Below, one piece after another: positions 22,010 to 32,529 of a stretch of 64,000 bases of DNA. Every line of letters starts with the position of its first letter. Position 1 is the first letter of the stretch. This DNA comes from Paralithodes platypus (lineage: Eukaryota; Arthropoda; Malacostraca; Decapoda; Lithodidae): assembly GCA_032716605.1 (NCBI GenBank), contig CM064501.1, positions 23,760,514 to 23,824,513 on the forward strand, written 5' to 3'. The translations under genes were made by a program, and so were the position numbers. The notes beneath the pieces were generated by a model. The model saw only the letters and a list, made by a program, of their open reading frames with translations, ran no database searches and was not told the DNA's origin.

Positions 22010-22915
22010 GAGGTATGACATTTGTACTTTTTAAATCACGCGACACAGGTATATTTAAGTACTTTTATGTACTTTTATTATAACTGGTTATCACTAGTAC
22101 TTCTAATACTTTGTTTTGTCTGAATAATTAGAACTTTAACTGCCTAAGTGCGGACATATTTGTTTACAAGACCGTATTGCTGGGTGGGTATATTTACCGT
22201 AAACGAGCTTCATTCCATACTCTTTTTCATGCATAAGCAAGAGCCAGAGCGTAATACAATTATATATCCGTGAAAGGGCGATAATAGAACTTTCCAAAGA
22301 CACCTAAATCATCCTTGTACAACCACGGGTTCTCCTGCAACGATCAAGTAACCAGAGGTGATAATACGCCCAAAAAAGTTATTTTTCACGTTTTTTACCT
22401 TGTTGAGTGAGGTACGGAGGTGGGGAAGAGACACAATATGAGTCAGTGAGCGCCCCAAGGTAGTGGCGAGTGGTCAGAGGCTGGCTATTGTCCCTTCAAC
22501 GCACAGAATCTCTTTCATAGCTCATAACGTCCTCAAAATGCCACCCGTCATATGATGGGCACCGCAGGGGTGGCCAATATGCTCTCTCCAGTAATATGAT
22601 GTTCACCGTCGGTTGAGGGGTAAACTAAGTACTTCCTTAAAGTAAGTGGACATCACTAGTACTACAATTGTGTTGCAAATAGCATAATAACAATATTAAA
22701 TGATTCGCTCAAGTACTTCCTTGTATATAAGGCGCGTCACTAGTACTTTTAATCTTTCACTGGTATTATCTATTACGTGTCAACACTAAGTACTTTCATT
22801 AATAAATGATTATCACTAGTACTTCGTATGCTTTTCAATAAGCATGCAAATATTATATACTGATTTAATTCAGTACTTCCTTTTATTTGTAAGGTGTATC
22901 ACTAGTACTTTTAAA
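22010..22915 (+). repeat. Recurring AAGTACTT...ACTAGTACT motif field
   Basis: The motif pair AAGTACTTCCTT (or variant) followed 10-25 bp later by ATCACTAGTACTT occurs at about 22055-22125, 22624-22672, 22710-22752, 22789-22832 and 22871-22912. In the last four the step is about 80-85 bp. The field is interrupted by the miniature element at 22163-22625. It is probably a decayed satellite-like array. Confidence 0.6.
22163..22625 (+). mobile_element. TTAA miniature element, subfamily C, decayed
   Basis: It shares the C core (CTTTTTCATGCATAA, GCGTAATACAATTATATAT, TGAAAGGGCG) and both terminal palindromes in decayed form: CCCGTCATATGATGGG at 22544 and a degenerate copy at 22588, still 44 bp apart. 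The terminal TTAA motifs are no longer intact. Confidence 0.65.
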
Positions 22916-23143
22916 GGGTTTCACTGTATATTATATTAAATAGCACTCTGTAGTCTTCTAGTGAGAATCTGGGTCGTGGTGGTAGTCCTGACGTGGTTAA
23001 GTGACAGTGGATGGAGACTCAAACTCTTGGGTGTTGGGTCTTGAATAATACGTACAATATGCCAGTGCATCTGCAATAATGTCATCGAACTAACGTAAGA
23101 GGGTTGTTTATGACGCAACGTCTCTTAACTGTTCTGACCGTTA

Positions 23144-23398
23144 TAGGAGTCTTTCAGTGACTGGTTTGATGAGGTGATTTTGGGCCTTTTCCGATATCGT
23201 ATCCCAGAACCAGTGCCTGGAGTTCCGTATCGGATGGACTCTATTGCAGAATGCCGTAATGCAGAGTTGCTACGGTATCTCGCAGAGCATTGCTCACAAG
23301 GACGATGCTATGTATGCAAGAAAAACACACGTCTACACTGCACCAAGTGCGAAAAAAGACTTTTCAAGGAGTGCAGTGTCGAATTCCACAAGAAATGA
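23144..23398 (+). pseudogene. piggyBac-type transposase C-terminal cysteine-rich domain
   Basis: A plus-strand frame ends at the TGA at 23396-23398 with GRCYVCKKNTR, LHCTKCEKRLFKECSVEFH. The CxxC...CxxC....C...H pattern is that of the cysteine-rich C-terminal zinc-binding domain of piggyBac-family transposases, which contacts subterminal DNA. A splice-acceptor-like TTATAG/G at about 23143/23144 may open the exon. No DDE domain is present within several kb upstream, and no matching terminus was found downstream, so this is an orphan exon. A different transposase with a similar zinc ribbon cannot be excluded. Confidence 0.5.
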
Positions 23399-23580
23399 AT
23401 ATCAGAGTCGACAAACAAATATCACAGCAACGACCTGAATATGATAGCAATTTTGTTTTTGCAGTAGCTATGCACCTAATTTTTAAAGAATTGTAGGAAA
23501 TTTTGCTTATTAGGGAAGAATTTGTATATGTATTCTCACGAAAAGGCCGTATTTGTTTTTATTTTTATAAGTAAAATGCA
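23399..23580. other. No gene seen
   Basis: Sequence downstream of the zinc-binding relic, without further motifs. Confidence 0.4.
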
Positions 23581-23690
23581 TTTATGTTATAGACCTGGTT
23601 TTGTTCTATAAATGTGCCCCTTAAGTGTCCAACGTTCCCATTTATGTTATAGACCTGGTTTTGTTCTATAAATGTGCCCCTTAAGTGTCC

Positions 23691-23694
<4 letters not shown>
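23581..23694 (+). repeat. 60-bp tandem duplication
   Basis: The block starting TTTATGTTATAGACC and ending CTTAAGTGTCCAACG occurs twice in direct succession (23581 and 23641) with no mismatch over 54 bp. Confidence 0.95.

Positions 23695-23759
<65 letters not shown>
23694..23759 (+). repeat. (GA)n microsatellite
   Basis: About 33 GA dinucleotides without interruption. The Ser/Leu-rich minus-strand frame across it is an artefact. Confidence 0.95.
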
Positions 23760-23764
<5 letters not shown>

Positions 23765-24039
23765 ATATGCATAAGAAGATTAATTTTGACTGAGTAAACA
23801 TTCTTGAGCAACGACTTCGTGTTATTTTTATTATTTTGTGCTATTGTTACTGGTAAATTGATTTATAATAATTTCGGTATTTCAGGAATTATGGGGCGCT
23901 TTGCCGCCAGAAAAAGAGCAATTATATTTGTCCAGATTCGTGCGAATTACCGATTTCGTTGGTACTTGTGCTGGTTGTCAACTTTAGTAAGGTATCGTAA
24001 TTACCTCCGCCAACGAAGTTGGACGGAGTTTATTCTTTC

Positions 24040-24430
24040 GCCTACGCTTGTTTGTGTGTCTACTTATTTGTCTGTAAACAAGATAGCTCGCGAAGTTATG
24101 AACCAAGTTTTACGAAATTCGGTTATCAGATACAATATGCGCCAACGAAAAAGTTATTCAATTTAGGAGGCAATCCGTACATAATTAGTTTATTTGTCTG
24201 TTTGTTTGTTTGTCTGTAAACAAGCTATCTCACAAAATTACAAACCTATGTTCACGAAATTCGAATGGTAGATCCGTACATAATCAGTTCGTCTGTCTCT
24301 GTATTTGTTTTTCTGTAAACAAGATATCTCTATAACTTACGAACCAATGTTTACGAAATTTGGTGAGCAGATATGATATGCGCCAAGTAAGAAGCGATTC
24401 AATTTAGGAGGCAGTCGGTACATAATCATA
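24040..24430 (+). repeat. Tandem repeat of about 120-140 bp, three units
   Basis: Units share TTTGTCTGTAAACAAG, AT(A/C)TCTC, GAA(C/T)CAA, TTTACGAAATT and (AATTTAGGAGGCA)ATCCGTACATAATCAG. They are diverged and of unequal length. The open frames 23804-24219 are not supported as genes. Confidence 0.65.
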
Positions 24431-24465
24431 TTCTTAGTTTATGTCACACTGGTGTCCTTATTGTT

Positions 24466-24467
<2 letters not shown>

Positions 24468-24537
<70 letters not shown>

Positions 24538-24548
24538 TATATATATGT
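24468..24548 (+). repeat. (AT)n microsatellite
   Basis: Alternating AT for about 65 bp, then a short ATGTACATATATATATG imperfect palindrome. Confidence 0.95.
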
Positions 24549-25770
24549 TCAGGCAGTGTAGGCGGAGGTATGATGTCTACCGAGATGACAAAACACAATG
24601 AAACGTCCTCTTAGTGAGTGTAGCAGAAATACGGCAGTTTGCAATGTTCATTTTGACTTTGCGAACACACCTTTGGTCTTAGTGTTCAATGTCGTGGAGG
24701 AGAGATAGTGTGTCTAAGATTCCGGAGACGACAACATAAAATTCATCAAAACACAGTCCTCTCCCTAGCGGAATGGAGAATGTATTAAAATTGACGCGGT
24801 CACCTACAGACAGAATCACCAATTAAAGGGCATCTTAATGAGCTTCCTATAACATAATTTACATCTCCGCACCCTTAGTTTCCTGTATCACCATCGTTTC
24901 TTCGGAAAATGAACACTCAGAGATTGTATTGGGCATAAATAGTGACCTTAAAGGTAAAAAACATAATAACACGATTCATGTCCTAGAGTGTACACCTCCG
25001 GTCACGAATACCTGAACACTTTCCAACGAAAGAAAACATAAATATATATATAAATATAATAATAATAAAGTACATACATACTGTACATGCATACATTCAC
25101 ATGCAATCTATGCATGTGTAGGTCAGTGTTTTTGTTCACCATATAGAGGTATTCCAGGCAGCTCAGTCTTTGCCATCCCTCTTAGTCATTCCTTTGCATC
25201 AATTTTGCCTTTAAAAAAATACAAAAACAACCAAATATATAATAATAATAGCAATAATAATATTAACGTATGTTTGGATTTGTATGTATTTACTCAGGCC
25301 CATGCCCCTGCTTTCTTCTTTTTTTTTTCTCTGGGGGTGGCCAACTCAAGACAGAGCCCGAATAGGGACAACACAACAGAAATCAATGAACACACAAAAC
25401 AAAAATACAAATTCACACACATCTAGGTCACCCAGGAGAAGACCCAGAGACCAGGGTCACCAAGGTCCCTCCAGCACTCCCCCGGCCCCCGACAACCCAG
25501 AGAGGTTCCGGTCTCAGCAGACAGACATGCAGCGAAGCCGAAATCACAAGCCCGCCCACCACTCTTCCAGGCGCACCCTTCATATATACCGGCTCCCAGG
25601 GCCAGGCGCCTGATAGAATATTATCTAGTCCAACTTGCGCCCAACCCCCTCTCCCAAATGACCACGTGTTCACTCATCTATTCACAAGCATTCTCCATTA
25701 ATTTCTGCTAATTACTACTTCCCTTGCCTGATCTATAGTCATTCCTCTATCATTCCAAAGCTTGTCTTAC
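24549..25770. other. No gene seen
   Basis: Mostly unique-looking sequence. 25430-25670 is GC-rich relative to its surroundings and open on both strands, but I see no domain or codon-level evidence for a gene. Confidence 0.5.
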
Positions 25771-25774
25771 AGAG

Positions 25775-25925
25775 TCTCTCCATCTCAATAGGGGTCTTCC
25801 TGCCCCTCTATCTCCCCTTGTATCTGACTCACATATTCTCTTTGTAAGCATTTCATCTTCCATTCGTTCAACATGACCATACCAGCTCAGTACCATTCTG
25901 TCCACTCTGGCCGACAAATGATCCT
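25775..25925 (-). pseudogene. LINE reverse-transcriptase C-terminal relic
   Basis: The minus strand gives YGHVERMEDEM, LTKRICESDTRG and GRPLLRWRDSV, again the 'YGHV.RM....KR...GRP...W.D' tail of non-LTR reverse transcriptases. It is a short, frame-broken fragment and may be of the same broad group as the relic at 4990. Confidence 0.6.
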
Positions 25926-26188
25926 ACTGCCCCATAATAATAATAATACAATATTAATAAATAAATAAAAAATGCTCATAAACTGTTACATATATTCCTG
26001 ACCACCACTGTAGCCTATATTCCAGCTTACAGACAACCAGTACAGTTGTGGACATTAACCCATTCATTATTGACATATTATTAAAATAGGACTTCAGAGG
26101 CTATCAAACCTATTGGATTATTTAGCCAGCACACTGTAAGTCAAGAAGAACGTCGGGACTGGAACCTCTCTGCGAGAATTCCAGTCCC

Positions 26189-26451
26189 TTGAACCCATTC
26201 AGTACCGATAACGTCCTTTTAACTTTATTATGGCTATTATTGGACAGTTTTATTCAGTCTAAAAAGTGCCTATAGCAATGAACAAGCTTCGAACTATCTC
26301 ACTTAATCTCTTTTACTACCACAGATCCTTTTTAGTTGCACAAAATCATCTAAATATAGCTTGAATTATTCATCTAAATATAGCTTGAATTATTCATCTA
26401 AATATAGCTTGAATTATTCATATAGACGTCGTCGGTACAGTAAAGGGTTAA
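26189..26451 (+). mobile_element. TTAA miniature element, subfamily E, short form
   Basis: The left end ACCCATTCAGTACCGATAAC and reversed right end TTAACCCTTTACTGTACCG match the termini of the element at 28998. TTAA is intact at 26448-26451 and altered (TTGA) on the left. Just before the right end a 24-bp unit (core CATCTAAATATAGC) is present about three times (26347-26420). Confidence 0.7.
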
Positions 26452-26744
26452 TTAAGGGCGATACAGAGATGCTCAAAGCTGAATGGAAGCTTCTTATTAA
26501 TGATTTACCTTATATTTGAATTTTGGAGGTTCATTTGAGCGGGAAGTGTTTATATTTTGGTCTATTCATTCACTTATTTACATATTTTATAGTTTCCTCG
26601 GTAGACCTCCATCTAGCTCGACGGTTCCTTGATTTTGGCCCTGTCACTCTTTCAACTCTGGTTGAGGCACTCGTCACAGGCTGTTTTGCTGTTTGCCTCC
26701 CTCATCCACCTAGAAAAAACAAGCTTAAATACACCCCTTAGACC
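26452..26744. other. No gene seen
   Basis: The plus-strand frame at 26523-26741 has no recognisable family features. Confidence 0.4.
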
Positions 26745-27045
26745 CTCCTTCCAGATAAATTTGTACATTTTTTGGTATAAAAATCGGCCAAAGGCCGATT
26801 CCTCCTAAAGTTACAGGCTCGCTATCGCTCGCCAGCAAAAACTCGATGCCTAAATGCCACGAAAGGTCGTAATATTGACGAAGAAATGGAGTGAACTGTC
26901 TTAAAACGCCGAACTAATGGAACAAAGGCCTTACAATCTTAAAACTAATTGGGCTAAACATGAGGGAGAAGGGGGTCCAGAAAAAGCATCCACCTCTCCC
27001 TTAATCAGTTCGAAGATGCAGTATGTATCATAATTTATGTCCACG
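26745..27045 (+). repeat. Repeat F, copy 1
   Basis: Shares AGATAAATTTGTACATTTTT, GGCTCGCTATCGCT and GGCTAAACATGAGGGAGAA with 27550-27790, and in reverse with 48570-48800. It ends in CCACCTCTCCCTTAATCAGT, which recurs at 28880. Confidence 0.7.
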
Positions 27046-27492
27046 ACCCATTTTATTTCGTTTTATTTCACTACAATTGTGTATGTGTGAATGGTTTTCC
27101 CTAGGATTTTTTTTTTTTTTTTGCAGCTGTATATTTTAGTTTTGTTACCTTGTTTTACGTCTGTATTACTTTGCTTTGTTATTTGTATTACTACAGACTT
27201 CATTCCATATTGGGTTTTTGTCTTTTGGGGTTTTTCTTATTTGGATTTTGTTTGAAGATAATACCTATAGTATTTTTCTTTTTGCGATTTTGTTTTTGTT
27301 CATTGTCTTTGCAATTATGTTTGCTTTGTTCAATTTTATTCCGTTCTTTATAATTTTACTATAACTTTTTTATTTTATTAACAAAATACTTAGAAAATGT
27401 CCATTTCCACTTTCGATTTTTTATCTTCAATTAATGTATTTTTTAAACTTCTTGAACTTCCGTCTGCCTCGTCAGTCCTGTTTCCCAGGCTA
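27046..27492. other. No gene seen
   Basis: T-rich sequence with a T17 run near 27107. The Phe/Leu-rich frames 27150-27364 reflect composition. Confidence 0.5.
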
Positions 27493-27829
27493 TTAAGGGG
27501 AGGTTTTTAGTTTGGTCTCTAGATATCCATCAAGCTTAAGATTACACCCCCTTGAGCCCCTTTCAAGATAAATTTGTACATTTTTCGGTAGAAAAATGTC
27601 GCGGCTCAAAGCCGGTTCCTCTTAAATTACAGGCTCGCTATCGCTTGCCAGGATAAAATCGACACCTAAATTGCACGAAAGGTCTTAAAATTGACAGAAA
27701 TTGGTTGAAAGTTCTTAAAATCATCAAAATAATGGGGCGAACGTCTTAAAATTAGAAAAAGCAACGGGGCTAAACATGAGGGAGAAAGGAGTCAAGAACA
27801 AAATCCCTCAAGTGGAAATCTCCCCTTAA
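27493..27829 (+). mobile_element. TTAA-bounded element, repeat F copy 2
   Basis: TTAA at 27493-27496 and 27826-27829 with inverted ends TTAAGGGGAGGTTT and TTAAGGGGAGATTT (reversed). The interior matches repeat F copy 1. It is non-coding. Confidence 0.6.
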
Positions 27830-28861
27830 GCCTACCTTTGCATCTGTAGTCACCCACGCACTGTTCATATGACCAATGATGATCTTGTGTTGTAGAGGTG
27901 CTGCGAGATCAGCAAAGGTGGCGAGAGGTTGCGAGAAAGGGATGGAGTTAGTTGATTCAAACCTTACTCACTTTAACTGTAAATTGTTTTACTCTCATAT
28001 ACTTTTAGGTGCTTGCCTTGCGGTGGGTACGCAAGGATTTTAGTGAGGGCGTATTACATCTCAAGATTGTATTATTTAATATGCAATCATTATAACCATC
28101 TATCATATAATTTTAAGGAATTATACTTACTATGATTGATCTAATGCAGGCAACTATACATGAGAGGGTGTATTCATTGTAACTCCTTGTTACTTCCTCC
28201 TTCTAAAACTCATGAGTCAGGATCCGTTCCCATGCCAGTTTAGCAATCATGCACTTGTATGTCTCGCTCATGCCCTCATCCTATGACCGGAAGGTGTGAG
28301 GGAAATTTGACAGGAAGGTGTCAGGGAAATTTCCTACACCTCTGGGAGGCAGGGAGAAGGTGTGGAGTGAGGCTAGTTGGGGATGTGAACAGGCAGATAG
28401 ATACCAACATTCGGGGCGATAACATTATCCCCGAGAGACTCCCTCATACATAGGGTTTCCTCTAATATTACTTTATTAGCACTACTCTATATTTCAGTTT
28501 GTACTTGAATAAATATCAAAGTTGGTTTTGAATACCAAACAGTCTTTCCTTTTACCTATAAGTATTCAATCTAAATATTTATATGGTAATCGGTGGTGGC
28601 GGCGATACAATATCTACAATACAATATCTAAGTAATATAATCTATTAAACTACAAGCAGAGAGAACTGAAAGCTGAGATCAACCTTTGTTCAATCAACCT
28701 AACATAATATCTACAACTCTTAAGGACATCGACACCTTAAGTCATCCTTATATAGAGTCAAAAGCTAAACCATATTGGATCGTAACTCAAAACGTCCTAA
28801 TACTCCTACCTGGAGTTAACCCTATGAATACATTTGACTACACATAAAAGTCATATGTAAC
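27830..28861. other. No gene seen
   Basis: Unique-looking. A short imperfect tandem (GGAAGGTGT(G/C)AGGGAAATTT) is at 28287-28331. No domain evidence. Confidence 0.5.
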
Positions 28862-28945
28862 AGAAAGGGGTCCAGAAAAAGCAGCCACCTCTCCCTTAAT
28901 CAGTTCGAAGATTCAGTATGTATCATAATTTATGTCCACGATTGT
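28862..28945 (+). repeat. Repeat F terminal segment
   Basis: About 80 bp from GGGGTCCAGAAAAAGCA to ATTTATGTCCACGA nearly identical to 26967-27045. It is a fragment. Confidence 0.7.
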
Positions 28946-28997
28946 ACGAAACCCAGGATTCAGGCAGAGATATATGGTGAAATATGCCTATCTGTTG

Positions 28998-29644
28998 TTA
29001 ACCCCTTCTGTACCGGTGACATCTTTTTCCTAGTATGCTAGCTATACTTAGGGGATTTTGTGTAGTTTTAAGAAGGAACGGTGGTAGTAAAAAGAGTTAG
29101 GGGAGATAGGCCTAAGCCTGTTAATTGGTGGAGGCTCCTTTGAAGCTGAAAAAAATCACCTAATGGTAGCCAAAATAAATCACCTAATAGTAGCCAAAAT
29201 AAATCACCTAATAGTAGCCAAAATAAATCACCTAATAGTAGCCAAAATAAATCACCTAATAGTAGCCAAAATAAATCACCTAATAGTAGCCAAAATAAAT
29301 CACCTAATAGTAGCCAAAATAAATCACCTAATAGTAGCCAAAATAAATCACCTAATAGTAGCCAAAATAAATCACCTAATAGTAGCCAAAATAAATCACC
29401 TAATAGTAGCCAAAATAAATCACCTAATAGTAGCCAAAATAAATCACCTAATAGTAGCCAAAATAAATCACCTAATAGTAGCCAAAATAAATCACCTAAT
29501 AGTAGCCAAAATAAATCACCTAATAGTAGCCAAAATAAATCACCTAATAGTAGCCAAAATAAATCACCTAATAGTAGCCAAAATAAATCACCTAATAGTA
29601 GCCAAAATAAAGATAAAAGGACGTCGCCGGTACAGAAGGGGATC
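28998..29644 (+). mobile_element. TTAA miniature element, subfamily E, with expanded minisatellite
   Basis: It starts TTAACCCCTTCTGTACCGG (TTAA 28998-29001) and ends CCGGTACAGAAGGGG at 29627-29641, an inverted repeat of about 25 bp; the right TTAA has become GATC. Next to the right end lies a near-perfect array of a 24-bp unit. The element is homologous in ends and layout to 26189-26451, which has only about three diverged units. Confidence 0.75.
29150..29611 (+). repeat. 24-bp minisatellite, about 19 copies
   Basis: The unit contains AAATCACCTAATAGTAGCC. The copies are virtually identical; only the first differs visibly (ATGG for ATAG), so the sequence repeats exactly every 120 bp for five units. 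The octapeptide open frames on both strands (VAKINHLI; WLLLGDLF) arise because 24 is divisible by three, and are not genes. Confidence 0.98.
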
Positions 29645-29883
29645 ATGTTTACAAATAGCTGTGGTGAAAAATGTGTGTGGTTAGGTGATGTATAGTGGGA
29701 CCAAAGTAACATATTGGCACTAGAGCTGCACACCATTACACAGACAAGTTTTATGAGGGCTTAGCGATGGCATTGCAGTGTTTTCAAGGAAATTTATTGA
29801 TGCAACATAGGAAATTGAAGCACAGACCAAGTTGAATTTGTTTGACACTTGTATGTTTCTAAAACAATTAAAAAACAAATATA

Positions 29884-29914
<31 letters not shown>

Positions 29915-32529
29915 TATAATAATGATAATAATATAACTAAATAAATATATAAATACTAACTAAATAAACACATAGTTAGAATATATTGTAAATTAATAGG
30001 CCTATACCTGAGATTCTTTGGATAATATGCAGGTGCTGTCATTAATTCTGATACACTGTAAAGCCTCGACAAATTTAAAAGAACCTCTATAATAAATTAT
30101 GTGATAAAAAAGTAATAAGAAGTTTCAATTTAACCCGAGACACTTTCAAAAGTATACTGTATATATGTCAGCATTAATGATCGCGACTGTATAGTGCATG
30201 CAACATCAATTGGAATACACTATAAATTAATATGATAAACAGTAAGATCTCTGAATAGTTACGTAATATGAGTGTTAATTATTGATTCTGCAGATTCTTG
30301 TAACAATAGCAAACACAAGCTTTATTATTGTGTGTTATTCTTTAAGCTATGTTAGTAGTTTGGCTTACTATTTTACTTTAGTTAACCTCTAAGATGTGCA
30401 GCTATGGTATTTGAAAGTGCCCGCCAGGCGAAGGTATTCTGATTCATTCTTGACTAAGATCGTCAATTTATTATATATATAATTAATACTTATCCATATG
30501 GGCCTATTTTACTTTTAATATGAACATATGAACATTGGAAACCAATAAAACAAGTGGTAACAACAATTGGCTGGTGAAATTCGTATAGTTTAGCCCCGCG
30601 GTCGTAATCTGGCCTTGAGCGGTGATAGACAAACACCCTCCCTCTCTCTTGTCTCGGATGGTACTGAGAGACAAGGGGAGCTCTCAGACTGGCTTGTAGG
30701 CTCGGAGATACACTCCTCCACCACCCCTCTCTCTCCCACCCATCCTCGCATGAAAATACTTGATTAATATCGGGAATAATAGAGAAAATACCTGATAATT
30801 GAGGAGGGGACGGAGGAGGCGAAAGGGGGGTTGGGACACATGTGTAGGAGTGGTAGAAAGTAATGGAGGGGAATTATCTCACCTAAACACAAATAGCTTT
30901 GTTTTGAGTGCGGTGTTTTAAAAGTTTTCTTTTAGGCCTTGGATCTTAGGAGTTTGGACGCATTCGCCCAGTAGAACATCTTAAGAATCTGGCCGCAGTC
31001 CAGAGGTGAAAGAGCCTTCCCACATCAAAGAGTTTGGGGCTGAGTGTAACAGAGTAACGACTCCATATGGACTTTATGGACTCCTGGAGATACTCCTTCT
31101 TACCCCTGAATAGTCTGTAGCACCCCGCTGATTCCGTCACTCTCCGGGCTAGCGCGAACAATGTCAAATTTTTTAACTTTCAGTCCCGCATTAAGAAAGT
31201 CTATTAGACTCGGTTTCAACTCGTTCCGCCTCCAAGCAACTCCATTACTCTCCATCATATTCCATTACACTAAAAAATACTCCTCTACACTCCGTCTGCA
31301 AAAAGCCCTACTTTTCTCTCTCGCTTTCTCTCCATCCTCATTCCTCATCTCCAGTTCTTTTGTTTATTCAAGTTCCTATAATTATGTCTATTTCCGTTTC
31401 TGCATGTGCTCAATATTGTTTTTAAGGCCACTTGGGTTATGAATGAATATAATAGACTTTTATATTAATGTATTTGTTGTACTTATTTTTAAATACACTG
31501 TTCTACTAGGGTTGGAATAATTCAACAGTTGTTTAGAAGTTTGTGTTTTTATTTAACATACTCCCATGGTAGCCGTAATCCTATAGCAATTGATTCTCTG
31601 TTCGGGTTAAAATGAGTTCAAGCTATTAGTTGAATACCTACGACGGCCCACTATAGTTTGCACTTCGGAATTGTTACATTCCCATTTCAGCCTATTTGGA
31701 CAATCTCTATTCAGAGTCTTGACTCACTTCGACTTCAAGCCAAAGGCACATCACTATCTTCACAATACTTGACAAACAAATTACAAATCCTTATACATTT
31801 ACATCACCATGGCCGTACTAATAAACAATTATTAGTTCCGCGTTCTTAAATCCCGTTTGCAATATTATACATAATTACTATATCAACAGGTATTTATATC
31901 ACCTTTGCAATATCAGAACACAATTACTAAATCAACATGTATTTACGTCACCTTTACAATAATAGAAAGCTATGTCCTTGTGGTCAATTTAACAAGATTA
32001 CTAACTATTATTCAATAAATGACCTCAAAACTAGTTGGCTAGATAGTTACGAGCAATCGAAAGAATTCTGTCGACGAGGTGAATATCTAATTAATACTGG
32101 TTGTTTCCTTATAACAAAAAGAGTATTTCATGGGTATGGTCTGAAGCCCTTCTCTAACTATTCCTTCAGCTAGGTCTAACCTACTCTTCAAATGCTAAAC
32201 CCCTGAAAGCTGCTCAGGTAAGCCCCGTTATCTCAGTTACCTGGGAGTTATCAATTATTTCCCTTTAAAACATTATCCTAAAGAACTCCCACTTAATACT
32301 GAATATATATAATTACTTAACATCCTATAAGATCTTGTACTATTGCTAGCTATTTGACTGAGTGCCTTTACTAATAATAACAGCTATATCTCATAACACT
32401 TTATCTCTTTATTTCATCATTTGTCTAATCAGTTTATCTTTGGTTAATCTATAAGAACACATAGATTTTATAGTTGGAACACATTGGTTAGTCTTAGCAT
32501 TTACTTTTTTGGTAAGTCTGTTTGGGCGC
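29645..32529. other. No gene seen
   Basis: About 2.9 kb of AT-rich sequence with (AAT)n at 29884-29915. Short frames (30946-31167 minus, 31161-31442, 31937-32173) show no family motifs. Confidence 0.5.
29884..29915 (+). repeat. (AAT)n microsatellite
   Basis: Trinucleotide run of about ten units. Confidence 0.9.

Noticed and set aside
29150..29611. CRISPR-like regular array
   Set aside because: The repeats are directly adjacent 24-mers without spacers, in a eukaryotic transposon context.
29068..29736. Long repetitive open frames on both strands (octapeptide repeats)
   Set aside because: They result from a 24-bp tandem repeat, which keeps several frames open; no start context or domain.
31161..31442. 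Small Ser/Phe-rich ORF as a gene
   Set aside because: No homology signal by eye and biased composition typical of CT-rich intergenic sequence.
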